Below, one piece after another: positions 57,173 to 64,000 of a DNA stretch of 64,000 nt. The translations under genes were made by a program, and so were the position numbers. Under the pieces are notes generated by a model. That model saw only the letters and a list, made by a program, of their open reading frames with translations, ran no database searches and was not told where the DNA came from. Source of the stretch: Aquimonas sp. (GTDB taxonomy: Bacteria > Pseudomonadota > Gammaproteobacteria > Xanthomonadales > Xanthomonadaceae); NCBI GenBank assembly GCA_022241605.1, contig JAKOMQ010000006.1, positions 67,692 to 131,691 on the forward strand. The letters are read 5' to 3'. The first letter of the stretch is position 1. Each line of letters starts with the position of its first letter.

Positions 57173-57964
57173 TCCACTGCCTTCATCGGCGGCGGCAATA
57201 TGGCGCGATCGCTGATCGCCGGACTGCAGCGGCGTGGGCTGGATGCGGGGCTGATTACGGTCGCCGAGCCACAGGCGTCGCTGCGCGAGGCGCTGGCGGA
57301 AGAGTTTGGCGTGCGCACCTGCGAAGAGGGCCGCGAGGCGGTGATCGGCGCCGAAGTGGTCGTGCTGGCGGTCAAGCCGCAGGTGATGCAGGCCGTCTGC
57401 GAGCACCTGCGCGGCCATGTCGACGACGCAGTGTCGGTATCGGTGGCGGCAGGCGTCTCCTGCGCACGCCTGGGTGAGTGGCTGGGCAGCGGCCGCGTCG
57501 TGCGGGCCATGCCCAATACTCCCGCCCTGCTGGGCGCCGGTGCCACTGGCCTGCATGCGCCGCAGGGGCTGAGCGCCGAGGATCGCAGCCGCGCGGAGGC
57601 CGTGCTCGCCAGCGCCGGGCTGTGCGTCTGGGTGGAAGACGAAGCCCAGATGGACGTTGTAACCGCGCTCTCCGGCAGCGGCCCGGCCTACTTTTTCCTG
57701 CTGGTGGAGGCGCTGGTGAAGGCTGCCGCCGCCCAGGGCCTGCCGCGCACAACGGCGCAAGCTCTGGCTGGACAAACCGCGCTGGGCGCTGCCCGAATGC
57801 TGGTGGAGTCCGGGGAGGATCCCGCCGAACTCCGACGGCGTGTAACGTCCCCGGGCGGCACCACCCAGGCCGCCATCGAAACCCTGCAGGCCGGCGGCAT
57901 CGAGCCGCTGATCGCCTCCGCCATCGAGGCCGCCGTGCGCCGCGGCCGCGAGCTCGGCGGCTGA
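57137..57964 (+). CDS. proC: Pyrroline-5-carboxylate reductase
   Basis: This 275-residue enzyme catalyses the last step of proline synthesis, reducing pyrroline-5-carboxylate with NAD(P)H. The Rossmann motif FIGGGNMARSLIAGL is at about 16-30. The C-terminal signature region includes VTALSGSGPAYFFLLVEAL and RVTSPGGTTQAAIETL. The first 13 residues (MSIPDSRLPTPGS) are encoded by a repeat arm. The ATG at 57137 is the only one at the family N-terminus, and no Shine-Dalgarno is evident. It lies in an operon with yggS and yggT. Confidence 0.95.
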   Translation: MSIPDSRLPTPGSTAFIGGGNMARSLIAGLQRRGLDAGLITVAEPQASLREALAEEFGVRTCEEGREAVIGAEVVVLAVKPQVMQAVCEHLRGHVDDAVSVSVAAGVSCARLGEWLGSGRVVRAMPNTPALLGAGATGLHAPQGLSAEDRSRAEAVLASAGLCVWVEDEAQMDVVTALSGSGPAYFFLLVEALVKAAAAQGLPRTTAQALAGQTALGAARMLVESGEDPAELRRRVTSPGGTTQAAIETLQAGGIEPLIASAIEAAVRRGRELGG

Positions 57965-57993
57965 CCCCCAAACCGCATCCGGAGCCTCCAGCA

Positions 57994-58575
57994 ATGAGCT
58001 ATTTCGCCCAGGCCGGCGCCCTGTTGATCGAAGTGGTGATGAGCCTGATCGCCGCTCTGTTCCTGCTGCGCCTGGCCCTGCCCATGGTCGGCGCCAATTT
58101 CTACAACCCGATCTGCCAGTTCATCTATCGGACCACCCATGGCGTCATCGCGCCGTTGCGCCGCGCCCTGCCGCCGGTAGGACGCTTCGAAACCAGCGCT
58201 GCGATCGTGGCTTGGGCCGTGGTGATGCTGAAAACCTGGCTGGTGATGGCACTGGGAGGCCGCATGCTGGGACTGCTGCCCACGCTCGTGCTGGGCCTCG
58301 CCGATCTGCTCGGCCTGCTGCTGTCGATCGCCTTCTGGTTGATCCTGGTCCGCGCAATCCTGAGTTTCTTCGCTCCCAGCCAGCCCCACCCTGCCCTGCC
58401 CCTGATTGGCCAGCTCACGGAGCCGCTGCTTGCACCGTTCCGTCGCCTGCTGCCGGCCGCAGGCGGCCTCGACTTCTCGCCGCTGCTTGCAATGCTGACC
58501 CTGCTGATTGCGCGGGTGCTGTTGGTGGCGCCGCTCACCGATTTCGGCCTGATGCTGGCCCGACAGGGGCTGTAG
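57994..58575 (+). CDS. yggT: YggT-family membrane protein
   Basis: This 193-residue inner-membrane protein contains two YGGT domains, each a pair of helices. Marker segments are LFLLRLALPMVGANFYNPICQFIYRTTHGVIAPLRR in the first half and LVRAILSFFAPSQPHPALPLIGQLTEPLLAPFRRLLP in the second, given here only as markers. The function is uncertain; roles in osmotic shock and cell shape have been proposed. The ATG at 57994 has GGAG upstream, 29 bp after proC. Confidence 0.92.
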   Translation: MSYFAQAGALLIEVVMSLIAALFLLRLALPMVGANFYNPICQFIYRTTHGVIAPLRRALPPVGRFETSAAIVAWAVVMLKTWLVMALGGRMLGLLPTLVLGLADLLGLLLSIAFWLILVRAILSFFAPSQPHPALPLIGQLTEPLLAPFRRLLPAAGGLDFSPLLAMLTLLIARVLLVAPLTDFGLMLARQGL

Positions 58576-58663
58576 CGACCGCCAAGCGCCACGTCCTGCA
58601 GACAACCACGACTCGCGCGCGTTCTATGCTGCCGGGTCCATAGCCTCTTACCAGGAGATCCCC

Positions 58664-59098
58664 ATGCGCCTCTTCCGACTTGGCCTCGCCGGACTGCTGC
58701 TGCTCGCGCCCGCGCTGGCGGTCGCTCAGAGCAGCACCAAGCGCGGCGAGTACACCGTGCACTACAGCGCCCTGCCCACCACCCTGCTGACGCCCGAGGT
58801 GGCACGCAACAGCGGAATTACCCGCTCGGCCAGCCGCGGCCTGCTCAACATCGCCGTGCTCAAGGATGGCGAGATCATGCCGGAGGCGGTCACTGCCAGC
58901 GTCGAGGCCGCCGCCATCAACCCCGCCGGCCAGCGCCAGAACCTGCGCATGCGCGAGGTCCGCGAAGGCAGCGCGATCTACTATCTCGGCGAACCGCGGA
59001 TCAGCGAAGGCGAGCGCCTCGACTTCGAGGTGCGCATCACCCCGGCCGACGGCGAACAGATCACGCTGCGCTTCGCCACTCACTTCCACAACCGTTGA
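58664..59098 (+). CDS. DUF4426 exported protein
   Basis: This 144-residue protein has a signal peptide (cleavage after AVAQ, about residue 22) and a DUF4426 domain: GEYTVHYSALPTTLLTPEVA, ending ITLRFATHFHN. It is commonly found after yggT in gammaproteobacteria. The role is unknown, and it probably acts in the periplasm. AGGAG lies before the ATG. Confidence 0.88.
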   Translation: MRLFRLGLAGLLLLAPALAVAQSSTKRGEYTVHYSALPTTLLTPEVARNSGITRSASRGLLNIAVLKDGEIMPEAVTASVEAAAINPAGQRQNLRMREVREGSAIYYLGEPRISEGERLDFEVRITPADGEQITLRFATHFHNR

Positions 59099-59102
59099 GC
59101 CC

Positions 59103-59789
59103 ATGAGCCTGATCGCCATCCGCCACGGCCAGGCTTCGTACGGCGCCGCCGACTACGACCAGCTGTCCGAGGCCGGTTACGAGCAGTCGCGACGTCTGGG
59201 GCGATGGCTGGCCAGCCACGCATCGCCGCCGGAGCGGGTGGTGCTGGGCGGCATGCGCCGGCACCGGCAGACCTGGCAAGCGCTGGCCGAGGCCTATGCC
59301 GCGGCCGGCATCGCGCTGCCTGAGCCCGAAATCGACCCTGATCTGAACGAGTTTGACCATCGCGCCGTGCTGGATGGGTATGCCCGCCAGCATGTCGGCG
59401 ACCCCGCGCTGTTCCACGCCGTGCCGGACAGCCGCCCTGACCCTCGGCAGGTGCTGCAGCAGCTGCTGGCTGCGCTCACGGCCTGGACCGAAGATCGCAT
59501 CGAGGACCTGCCGGAACGCTGGCCCGAGTTCCAGGCCCGCACCCGCGCCGGCGCCACGCGCCTGCGCCCCGGGGCCGGCACCGTGCTGGCGGTGAGTTCA
59601 GGCGGTGTGCTGTCCCAGTTCGCCCAGGCCGCGCTGGAAACCAGCAACGCCCGCGCCATCGAGCTCAATCTCAGCCTGCGCAACAGCGCGCTCTGCGAGT
59701 TCCACCACCGCACCGGCGACCTGCGGCTGGCCAGCTGGAACAACGTTCCTCACCTGGCGGAAGCGCGGGAGCTTTGGACGTATTTCTGA
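59103..59789 (+). CDS. Histidine phosphatase family protein
   Basis: This 228-residue phosphoglycerate mutase-like phosphatase has the catalytic RHGQAS motif at residues 7-12 and a later acidic EFDHR in the middle. The expected second His motif is less clear, with VLAVSSGGVLSQFA where VSHG is usual. That replacement of a catalytic-site His by Ser could lower activity. It starts four bases after the DUF4426 stop. The substrate is unknown. Confidence 0.8.
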   Translation: MSLIAIRHGQASYGAADYDQLSEAGYEQSRRLGRWLASHASPPERVVLGGMRRHRQTWQALAEAYAAAGIALPEPEIDPDLNEFDHRAVLDGYARQHVGDPALFHAVPDSRPDPRQVLQQLLAALTAWTEDRIEDLPERWPEFQARTRAGATRLRPGAGTVLAVSSGGVLSQFAQAALETSNARAIELNLSLRNSALCEFHHRTGDLRLASWNNVPHLAEARELWTYF

Positions 59790-59793
59790 GCCG

Positions 59794-59914
59794 CCGGGAC
59801 TGGGGATTCGGGATTCGGGATTCGTTAGGAGCCAGAGCGTTGTACGTATCGGGGATGCAGCAGCTGATGTGCGGAGATGCTCCCGCTCTTGCGAATCCCG
59901 AATCCCCAACCCCG
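59794..59914. repeat. Inverted pair of GGGATTC-type arms (phosphatase-amidohydrolase)
   Basis: The left arm (59794-59824) and right arm (59892-59914) flank about 67 bp between two convergent genes. The left arm begins five bases after the phosphatase stop. Confidence 0.78.
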
Positions 59915-59948
59915 AAGTACCTCGGGCGCCTCAGCGCCCGCGGTACTT
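59915..59948. terminator. Stem-loop enclosing the amidohydrolase stop codon
   Basis: AAGTACC-T-CGGGCGC pairs with GCGCCCG-C-GGTACTT (15 bp with one mismatch). The four-base loop CTCA contains the TGA stop of the amidohydrolase gene on the minus strand. There is no U-tract. It probably acts as a 3' end structure for both convergent transcripts. Confidence 0.6.
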
Positions 59949-61250
59949 GTCATACAAGCGCGTGTGCTTGCTGGACAGATCGATCTCACGCCCACGGATC
60001 CAGGCGCGCTCAACATGGGTGCGGGCTTCCAGCGGGTCGCCGTCGGCGATGACCATAGTGGCGAGCTTGCCGGGCTCCAGTGAGCCGACCTGGTCGGCCA
60101 CGCCGAGGATCTCCGCCGGTGACAGGGTGATCGCGCGCAGGGCGTCCTCGAAGCTCAGGCCATGCGCTACCGCGCTGGCGGCGTGATACGGCAGGTTGCG
60201 CAGGTTGGCGGTGTCGAAGCTGTCGCCGGGGCTGGCAATCGCGAAGCGCACGCCGGCCGCCTTGAGCTGCGCGGCCTGGGTGAACACCGCGTCGACCGGG
60301 TCGTGACGGCGCAGCGGCAGCACATGGGTGCCGCCGAGGATCACAGCCACGTCCATCGAGCGCAGGCGATCGGCGACGCGCCAGGCTTCAACGCCACCGA
60401 CCAGCACGGCGCGCAGGCCGAACTCGGCGGCGAAATCCAAGGCCTCGCCAATCGCCTGGGCATCACCGGCGTGCAGGAATACCGCCATGTCCCCGCCCAG
60501 CACCGGCTGCATGGCCGCCAGTCGCAGGTCGGGCACGGCAATGCGACCCGCCGCATCGGCTTCGCCGTATTCGCGCGCGCGCTCGAAGGCTCGCCGCAGG
60601 CCGCGCAGCTTTTCGGCATTGGCCCGGCGCGCGCTGTCGGCCATCTCGGCGGGCAGCCAGGGTGGCAGGCTGACCTGCGGCCAGACCACGTGCAGCCCGA
60701 CCGGCGCCTTGAGGGTGAGATCTTCCCAGGTCCAGCCGTCGAGCTGGATGAGGGCCGAGGTGCCGGTGATGACGCTGGACGCGCTGGCCTGGGGTGCGGT
60801 CAGGGCCATCAACACGCCGTTGGCGCGGGTGACCGGAATCAGCTCACTCTCCGGGTTGACCGCGACTTCAGCACGGGCGTTGGCCGCGTTCAGTCCGACC
60901 TCCGACATGTCGAGGGTGGCGCGCACGGCGCCGATCTCGGTCAGACCCAGCACGCTGTGGGCGGCGATCAGGCCGGGGTAAACCTGCTTGCCGCTGGCGT
61001 CGATGCGGTCCGCACCGTCGAGCGCGACCTCAGAGCCGCCGACAGCGACGATGCGCTCGCCCTCGATGCGTACACGCCCGTTTTCGATGCGTGCGCCGCT
61101 GACGGTATGCACGGTGCCGCCGTCAATGACGATCGGACGCTCGGCCGGACGCGCCGGCGGGCCCGGCTGGGCAAGAACGAGGCCACTTGCGGCCAGCAGG
61201 CCGACGGCGCACAGCAGGCGCGCGCGCAAGCCAGAGGTGTCAATGCACAT
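59931..61250 (-). CDS. Exported amidohydrolase-like protein, divergent active site
   Basis: This 439-residue protein has a signal peptide (cleavage after LVLAQ, about residue 28) and an amidohydrolase composite domain. The segment DASGKQVYPGLIAAHSVLG aligns with the metal-binding PGLIDAHxH of the family, but the second His is missing. The C-terminal part, TLSPAEILGVADQVGSLEPGKLATMVI, is typical. Metal binding may therefore be weakened. It overlaps the end of the larger amidohydrolase gene by 11 bases, so it is translated from the same mRNA and may form a complex with it. Confidence 0.82.
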   Translation of the reverse strand: MCIDTSGLRARLLCAVGLLAASGLVLAQPGPPARPAERPIVIDGGTVHTVSGARIENGRVRIEGERIVAVGGSEVALDGADRIDASGKQVYPGLIAAHSVLGLTEIGAVRATLDMSEVGLNAANARAEVAVNPESELIPVTRANGVLMALTAPQASASSVITGTSALIQLDGWTWEDLTLKAPVGLHVVWPQVSLPPWLPAEMADSARRANAEKLRGLRRAFERAREYGEADAAGRIAVPDLRLAAMQPVLGGDMAVFLHAGDAQAIGEALDFAAEFGLRAVLVGGVEAWRVADRLRSMDVAVILGGTHVLPLRRHDPVDAVFTQAAQLKAAGVRFAIASPGDSFDTANLRNLPYHAASAVAHGLSFEDALRAITLSPAEILGVADQVGSLEPGKLATMVIADGDPLEARTHVERAWIRGREIDLSSKHTRLYDKYRGR

Positions 61251-64000
61251 GGTCGTTTTTCCCGCAGCTGTTGAGTTCGGCTCCATCGTGGTACAGGCCG
61301 CGGAAGGCCCCGAAGTGCGCCAGCCAGTTGAGGTCGGACTGCAGCATGCGCATGCGCGCCGCAGCCACGCCGGGATCGGAGGGTGCGGCCGGCTTCGCAG
61401 CCACCTGCATGGACTGGCTGCGGCGGCGGTCGGCGGCCGCCAGCGCGATCAATCGCTCGCGCTCCGAGTCCACCGCCAACCGAAGGCGCAGGTCCTCGGC
61501 ACGGTCGAAATAGAGCCGGCCGTCTATCCAGGTCTGCTGCGCCACGGCGTAGCTGGACATCGGGTGCGCGTTCCACAGCACCAGGTCGGCGTCGAGGCCC
61601 TCTCGAATGGCACCCACGCGTTTCTCCACCCCAAGCTGGATGGCCGGGTTCAGGGTGACCAGCTTCCAGGCCTCCTCGTCGCTCAAGCCGCCGTAGCGCA
61701 GGGCCTTGGCCGCTTCGGTGTTGAGCCGGCGCGCCAGCTCGTTGCTGTCGGAGTTGAAGGACGTGACCACGCCGGCGCGCACCATCAGCGCGCCGTTGTA
61801 CGGAATCGCATCGGCGACTTCCATCTTGAACGCCCACCAGTCCGAGAAGGTGGAAGCGCCGGCGCCGGCCTCGGCCAACTCGCGCGCCACCTTGTAGCCC
61901 TCCAGCACGTGCTGGAAGCTGGCCACGCGGAATCCGAATTCCTGCGCCAGCCGCACGAACATCAGGATCTCGTCCTGCCGGTAGGAATGGATGTGGACCA
62001 GACGCTCGCCGCGAAGGATCTCGACCAGCGCGTCCAACCGAAGGTCGGGCCGCACCGGCTCGCCGCGGGCCACGGCCTGTTCGTAGCCGCGCGCAGCCAG
62101 GAAATGGTCGCGCAGGATCTGCTCCACGCCCATCCGGGTCTGCGGGTAGCGCGTGGTCATGCCCTCGCCCCAGTTGGACTGCTTGACGTTCTCGCCCAGC
62201 GCGAACTTGACCCCCGAGGGTGCGCCCTCGAACACCAGGCCGGCTGCGTCCGCGCCCCAGCGCAGCTTGATGACCGCGTTCTGCCCTCCCATGGGGTTGG
62301 CCGAGCCGTGCAGCAGGTTGGCGCTGGTGACGCCGCCCGCCAGCTGCCGGTAAAGATTGATGTCGGTCGGGTCGAGCACATCGGCGACGCGCACCTCGGT
62401 GGTGACCGCGTGCGAGGGCTCATTGACGTTGCGCGAGATCGCCGTATGCGAATGCGCGTCGATGATGCCGGCGGTCAGATGCATGCCGGCAGCCTCGACC
62501 ACGCGCGCGCCGGCAGGCGCGGACAGGGCGGTGCCCACCGCAGCGATGCGGCCGCGGCGCACCAGCACATCGGCGTTTTCCAGAACGCCGCGGCTGTCGT
62601 TGGTCCACACCGTGGCACCCCGGAACAACAGGGCCTCGGGCTGCTCGGGCAGGCGCTCGCGGGCGTACTCGCCGGCGGGATAGCCGGCCAGCACCGGGAT
62701 CGCGGGCGCCGTCTCGTCGCAGCGGGCGGCCGGCTCGGGCTGGCCCTCACCGCGGCCGCCAAAGCCGAAGCGGCGGCCATCGACAGTTTCGGCAAAGCCC
62801 TCGATGCGGCCATCGGCGAGTTGCGTCAGCTCGATGCGGGCGGTGCCGGCCGGCCAGCCCTCGGGCAGGCTCTCGGGCAGGCCCAGCCAGCGGCCGTCGA
62901 CACGCTTCAGCTTGAGTCGCACATCACCGGCCACCAGCTCGCGGGTATCGCCGCTGCCTTCGAGGCTCCAGTCCGCCGCCGACCCGCCGCCGTGCCAGCG
63001 CACCGACAGCAGGGTGCCCGGTTCGCGCTGGGCGAGCGGGGCCAGCTCGAAGCGCTCGCCCTCCACCCAGACCTCGAACATCCTGGCCTGCGCGTCGCGC
63101 AGCAGCCCAGCCTCGGCCACCACCAGATTGGCCAGTTGGCCCGGCGCGATCCGGCCCAACCGATCGGAGGCGCCCAACAATTCGGCCGGCGCCACGGTGA
63201 GCGCGCGCAGGGCTGCGTCCTCGGACAGTCCGGCGGCGACCGCGCGCCGCAGGGCCGGCCAGAACTGTTTGGCGGGATCACGCAGGCCACGGGTGCTGAG
63301 CGCAAAGCGCAGCCCGGCCGCCTCGACGCGGGCGGCATTGGCCGGCGCCTGCTCCCAGTGCTGCAGTTCGGCCAGCGCGGTTTGCAGGGCTACGCCGGGC
63401 TGTTCCACCGCCGGCACCTCGGGAAAACTCAGCGGCAGCACCAGCGGCATGCCGTAGTCGCGCAGCTGCGGCAGCAGCCGGTATTCATGCCCGCTGCCGA
63501 CCAGTACACCGTCCAAGTTGAACTCGGTGCGAATCGCGGCGAATCGGCCGGCATCGAGCTCATCGTCCATCAGCATGAACACGCGCTGGCGGCCTGCCGC
63601 TGCAGGGCCCAGTTCCGCCAGGCTCTGGCTGTGCTGCAGACGTTCGGGCGACAGGCCACGGCCCGGGCGGGCCGATTGCCGTTGCGCGTACCAGCGTGCA
63701 TCCAGCAGGCTCTGGCGGATCAATGCCAAGCTGCCCATCAGCGAGCCCGGGTACTCCTGGCCAAACTGGAAGTCGAGGCCGAACACCTGCACGGTGTCGG
63801 CGGCCAGCAGGGCGTCGCGCCGCGGCGCCTCGTCGACCAGGCTCAGCAGGGCGCCTTGCCCGGCGAGGATGCCGGCCTGCGGCAGGCTGTGGGCAGCGGT
63901 GAAGCCCAGCTCTCGCAGCAGCTTGGCCTCGGCGGGTTTGTAGTCCAGCACGGCGGCGGCCGAGCGCTCGGGGCGCGCGCGCCGATTCCAATGCGGCGTG
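61240..64000 (-). CDS. Large double amidohydrolase, 5' end outside the window
   Basis: The reading frame is open up to the window edge (first visible residues TPHWNRRARPERSAAAVLDY), so the protein is N-terminally incomplete; about 920 residues are visible. The N-terminal part is an amidohydrolase-like module without a clear HxH site. It ends with the usual ALTVAPAELLGASDRLGRI segment. The C-terminal part is a second, complete module with the canonical metal site LTAGIIDAHSHTAIS. Its end again has WKLVTLNPAIQLGVEKRVGAI. Proteins of this kind are exported metal-dependent hydrolases of unknown substrate. A GTG at 63951 is not a credible start, since family-like sequence continues upstream of it. 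Confidence 0.85.
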   Translation of the reverse strand, partial: TPHWNRRARPERSAAAVLDYKPAEAKLLRELGFTAAHSLPQAGILAGQGALLSLVDEAPRRDALLAADTVQVFGLDFQFGQEYPGSLMGSLALIRQSLLDARWYAQRQSARPGRGLSPERLQHSQSLAELGPAAAGRQRVFMLMDDELDAGRFAAIRTEFNLDGVLVGSGHEYRLLPQLRDYGMPLVLPLSFPEVPAVEQPGVALQTALAELQHWEQAPANAARVEAAGLRFALSTRGLRDPAKQFWPALRRAVAAGLSEDAALRALTVAPAELLGASDRLGRIAPGQLANLVVAEAGLLRDAQARMFEVWVEGERFELAPLAQREPGTLLSVRWHGGGSAADWSLEGSGDTRELVAGDVRLKLKRVDGRWLGLPESLPEGWPAGTARIELTQLADGRIEGFAETVDGRRFGFGGRGEGQPEPAARCDETAPAIPVLAGYPAGEYARERLPEQPEALLFRGATVWTNDSRGVLENADVLVRRGRIAAVGTALSAPAGARVVEAAGMHLTAGIIDAHSHTAISRNVNEPSHAVTTEVRVADVLDPTDINLYRQLAGGVTSANLLHGSANPMGGQNAVIKLRWGADAAGLVFEGAPSGVKFALGENVKQSNWGEGMTTRYPQTRMGVEQILRDHFLAARGYEQAVARGEPVRPDLRLDALVEILRGERLVHIHSYRQDEILMFVRLAQEFGFRVASFQHVLEGYKVARELAEAGAGASTFSDWWAFKMEVADAIPYNGALMVRAGVVTSFNSDSNELARRLNTEAAKALRYGGLSDEEAWKLVTLNPAIQLGVEKRVGAIREGLDADLVLWNAHPMSSYAVAQQTWIDGRLYFDRAEDLRLRLAVDSERERLIALAAADRRRSQSMQVAAKPAAPSDPGVAAARMRMLQSDLNWLAHFGAFRGLYHDGAELNSCGKNDHVH

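Noticed and set aside
63951..63951. GTG at 63949-63951 as start of the large amidohydrolase
   Set aside because: The frame continues upstream to the window edge with sequence that looks like part of the same protein and without a ribosome binding site or signal peptide at the GTG.

Overview
The window looks like a chromosomal segment of a high-GC gammaproteobacterium of the Xanthomonadales/Lysobacterales type. The grounds are a GC content in the mid-to-upper sixties (estimated by eye), the conserved blocks queA-tgt-yajC-secD-secF and thrS-infC-rpmI-rplT-pheS-pheT-ihfA-merR, the pilT/pilU then yggS-proC-yggT arrangement, a TIGR01782-type carbohydrate TonB receptor, and many short dispersed repeats of the kind xanthomonads carry. 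No prophage, complete IS element, CRISPR array, rRNA or plasmid function was seen. Gene assignment rests on motif and family recognition only; no search was run.

Layout. 1-875: leader without a convincing gene, then a SIMPL-domain protein. 1668-4403 (minus): tyrS and a membrane diguanylate cyclase. 4520-12150: a secreted-protein cluster with an M28 peptidase, a metzincin protease with calcium-binding repeats and a beta-propeller, a GH13 alpha-amylase, and a small exported protein. 12312-14897: metG and a YkgJ-type cysteine-cluster protein. 14929-21419 (minus): a complete tripartite RND efflux operon with its TetR regulator. It is divergent from a GAF-GGDEF-EAL protein, with a perfect 16-bp palindrome in the shared promoter region. 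24075-27271: an NPP-type phosphodiesterase lipoprotein, trmJ and suhB. 27526-33488 (minus): secF, secD, yajC, tgt, queA.

33787-41414: a large exported FG-GAP protein, a divergent class III aminotransferase, an orphan P-loop protein, then marC, an SDR and grxD in one translationally coupled minus-strand unit, and sodB. 41472-45664: tRNA-Val, a TonB-dependent receptor, a 1.2-kb gene-poor stretch and tRNA-Pro. 45801-53615 (minus): the translation/IHF supercluster. 53883-56212 (minus): pilU and pilT. 56345-59789: yggS, proC, yggT, a DUF4426 protein and a histidine phosphatase. 59931-64000 (minus): two overlapping amidohydrolase genes, the second cut by the window edge.

How parts work together. 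The alpha-amylase and the TonB receptor lie 33 kb apart, but each carries the same 14-bp near-palindrome (TGCATACGTATTCA) 170-200 bp upstream of its start. This suggests one LacI-type regulator for starch or maltodextrin degradation and uptake; that regulator is not in the window.

The most unusual content is repetitive DNA. (i) Three MITE-like elements of about 150-180 bp with imperfect terminal inverted repeats each end exactly at the TGA stop codon of a minus-strand gene (diguanylate cyclase, trmJ, yajC). (ii) Tandem GGGATTC-type arms occur as inverted pairs flanking 60-170 bp of unrelated core in five intergenic regions. Arms of this family have entered the coding sequence of metG, queA, yggS and proC, where they encode a linker, tails or a leader. 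(iii) A further dispersed element of about 150 bp occurs at 23.9 kb and 45.1 kb.
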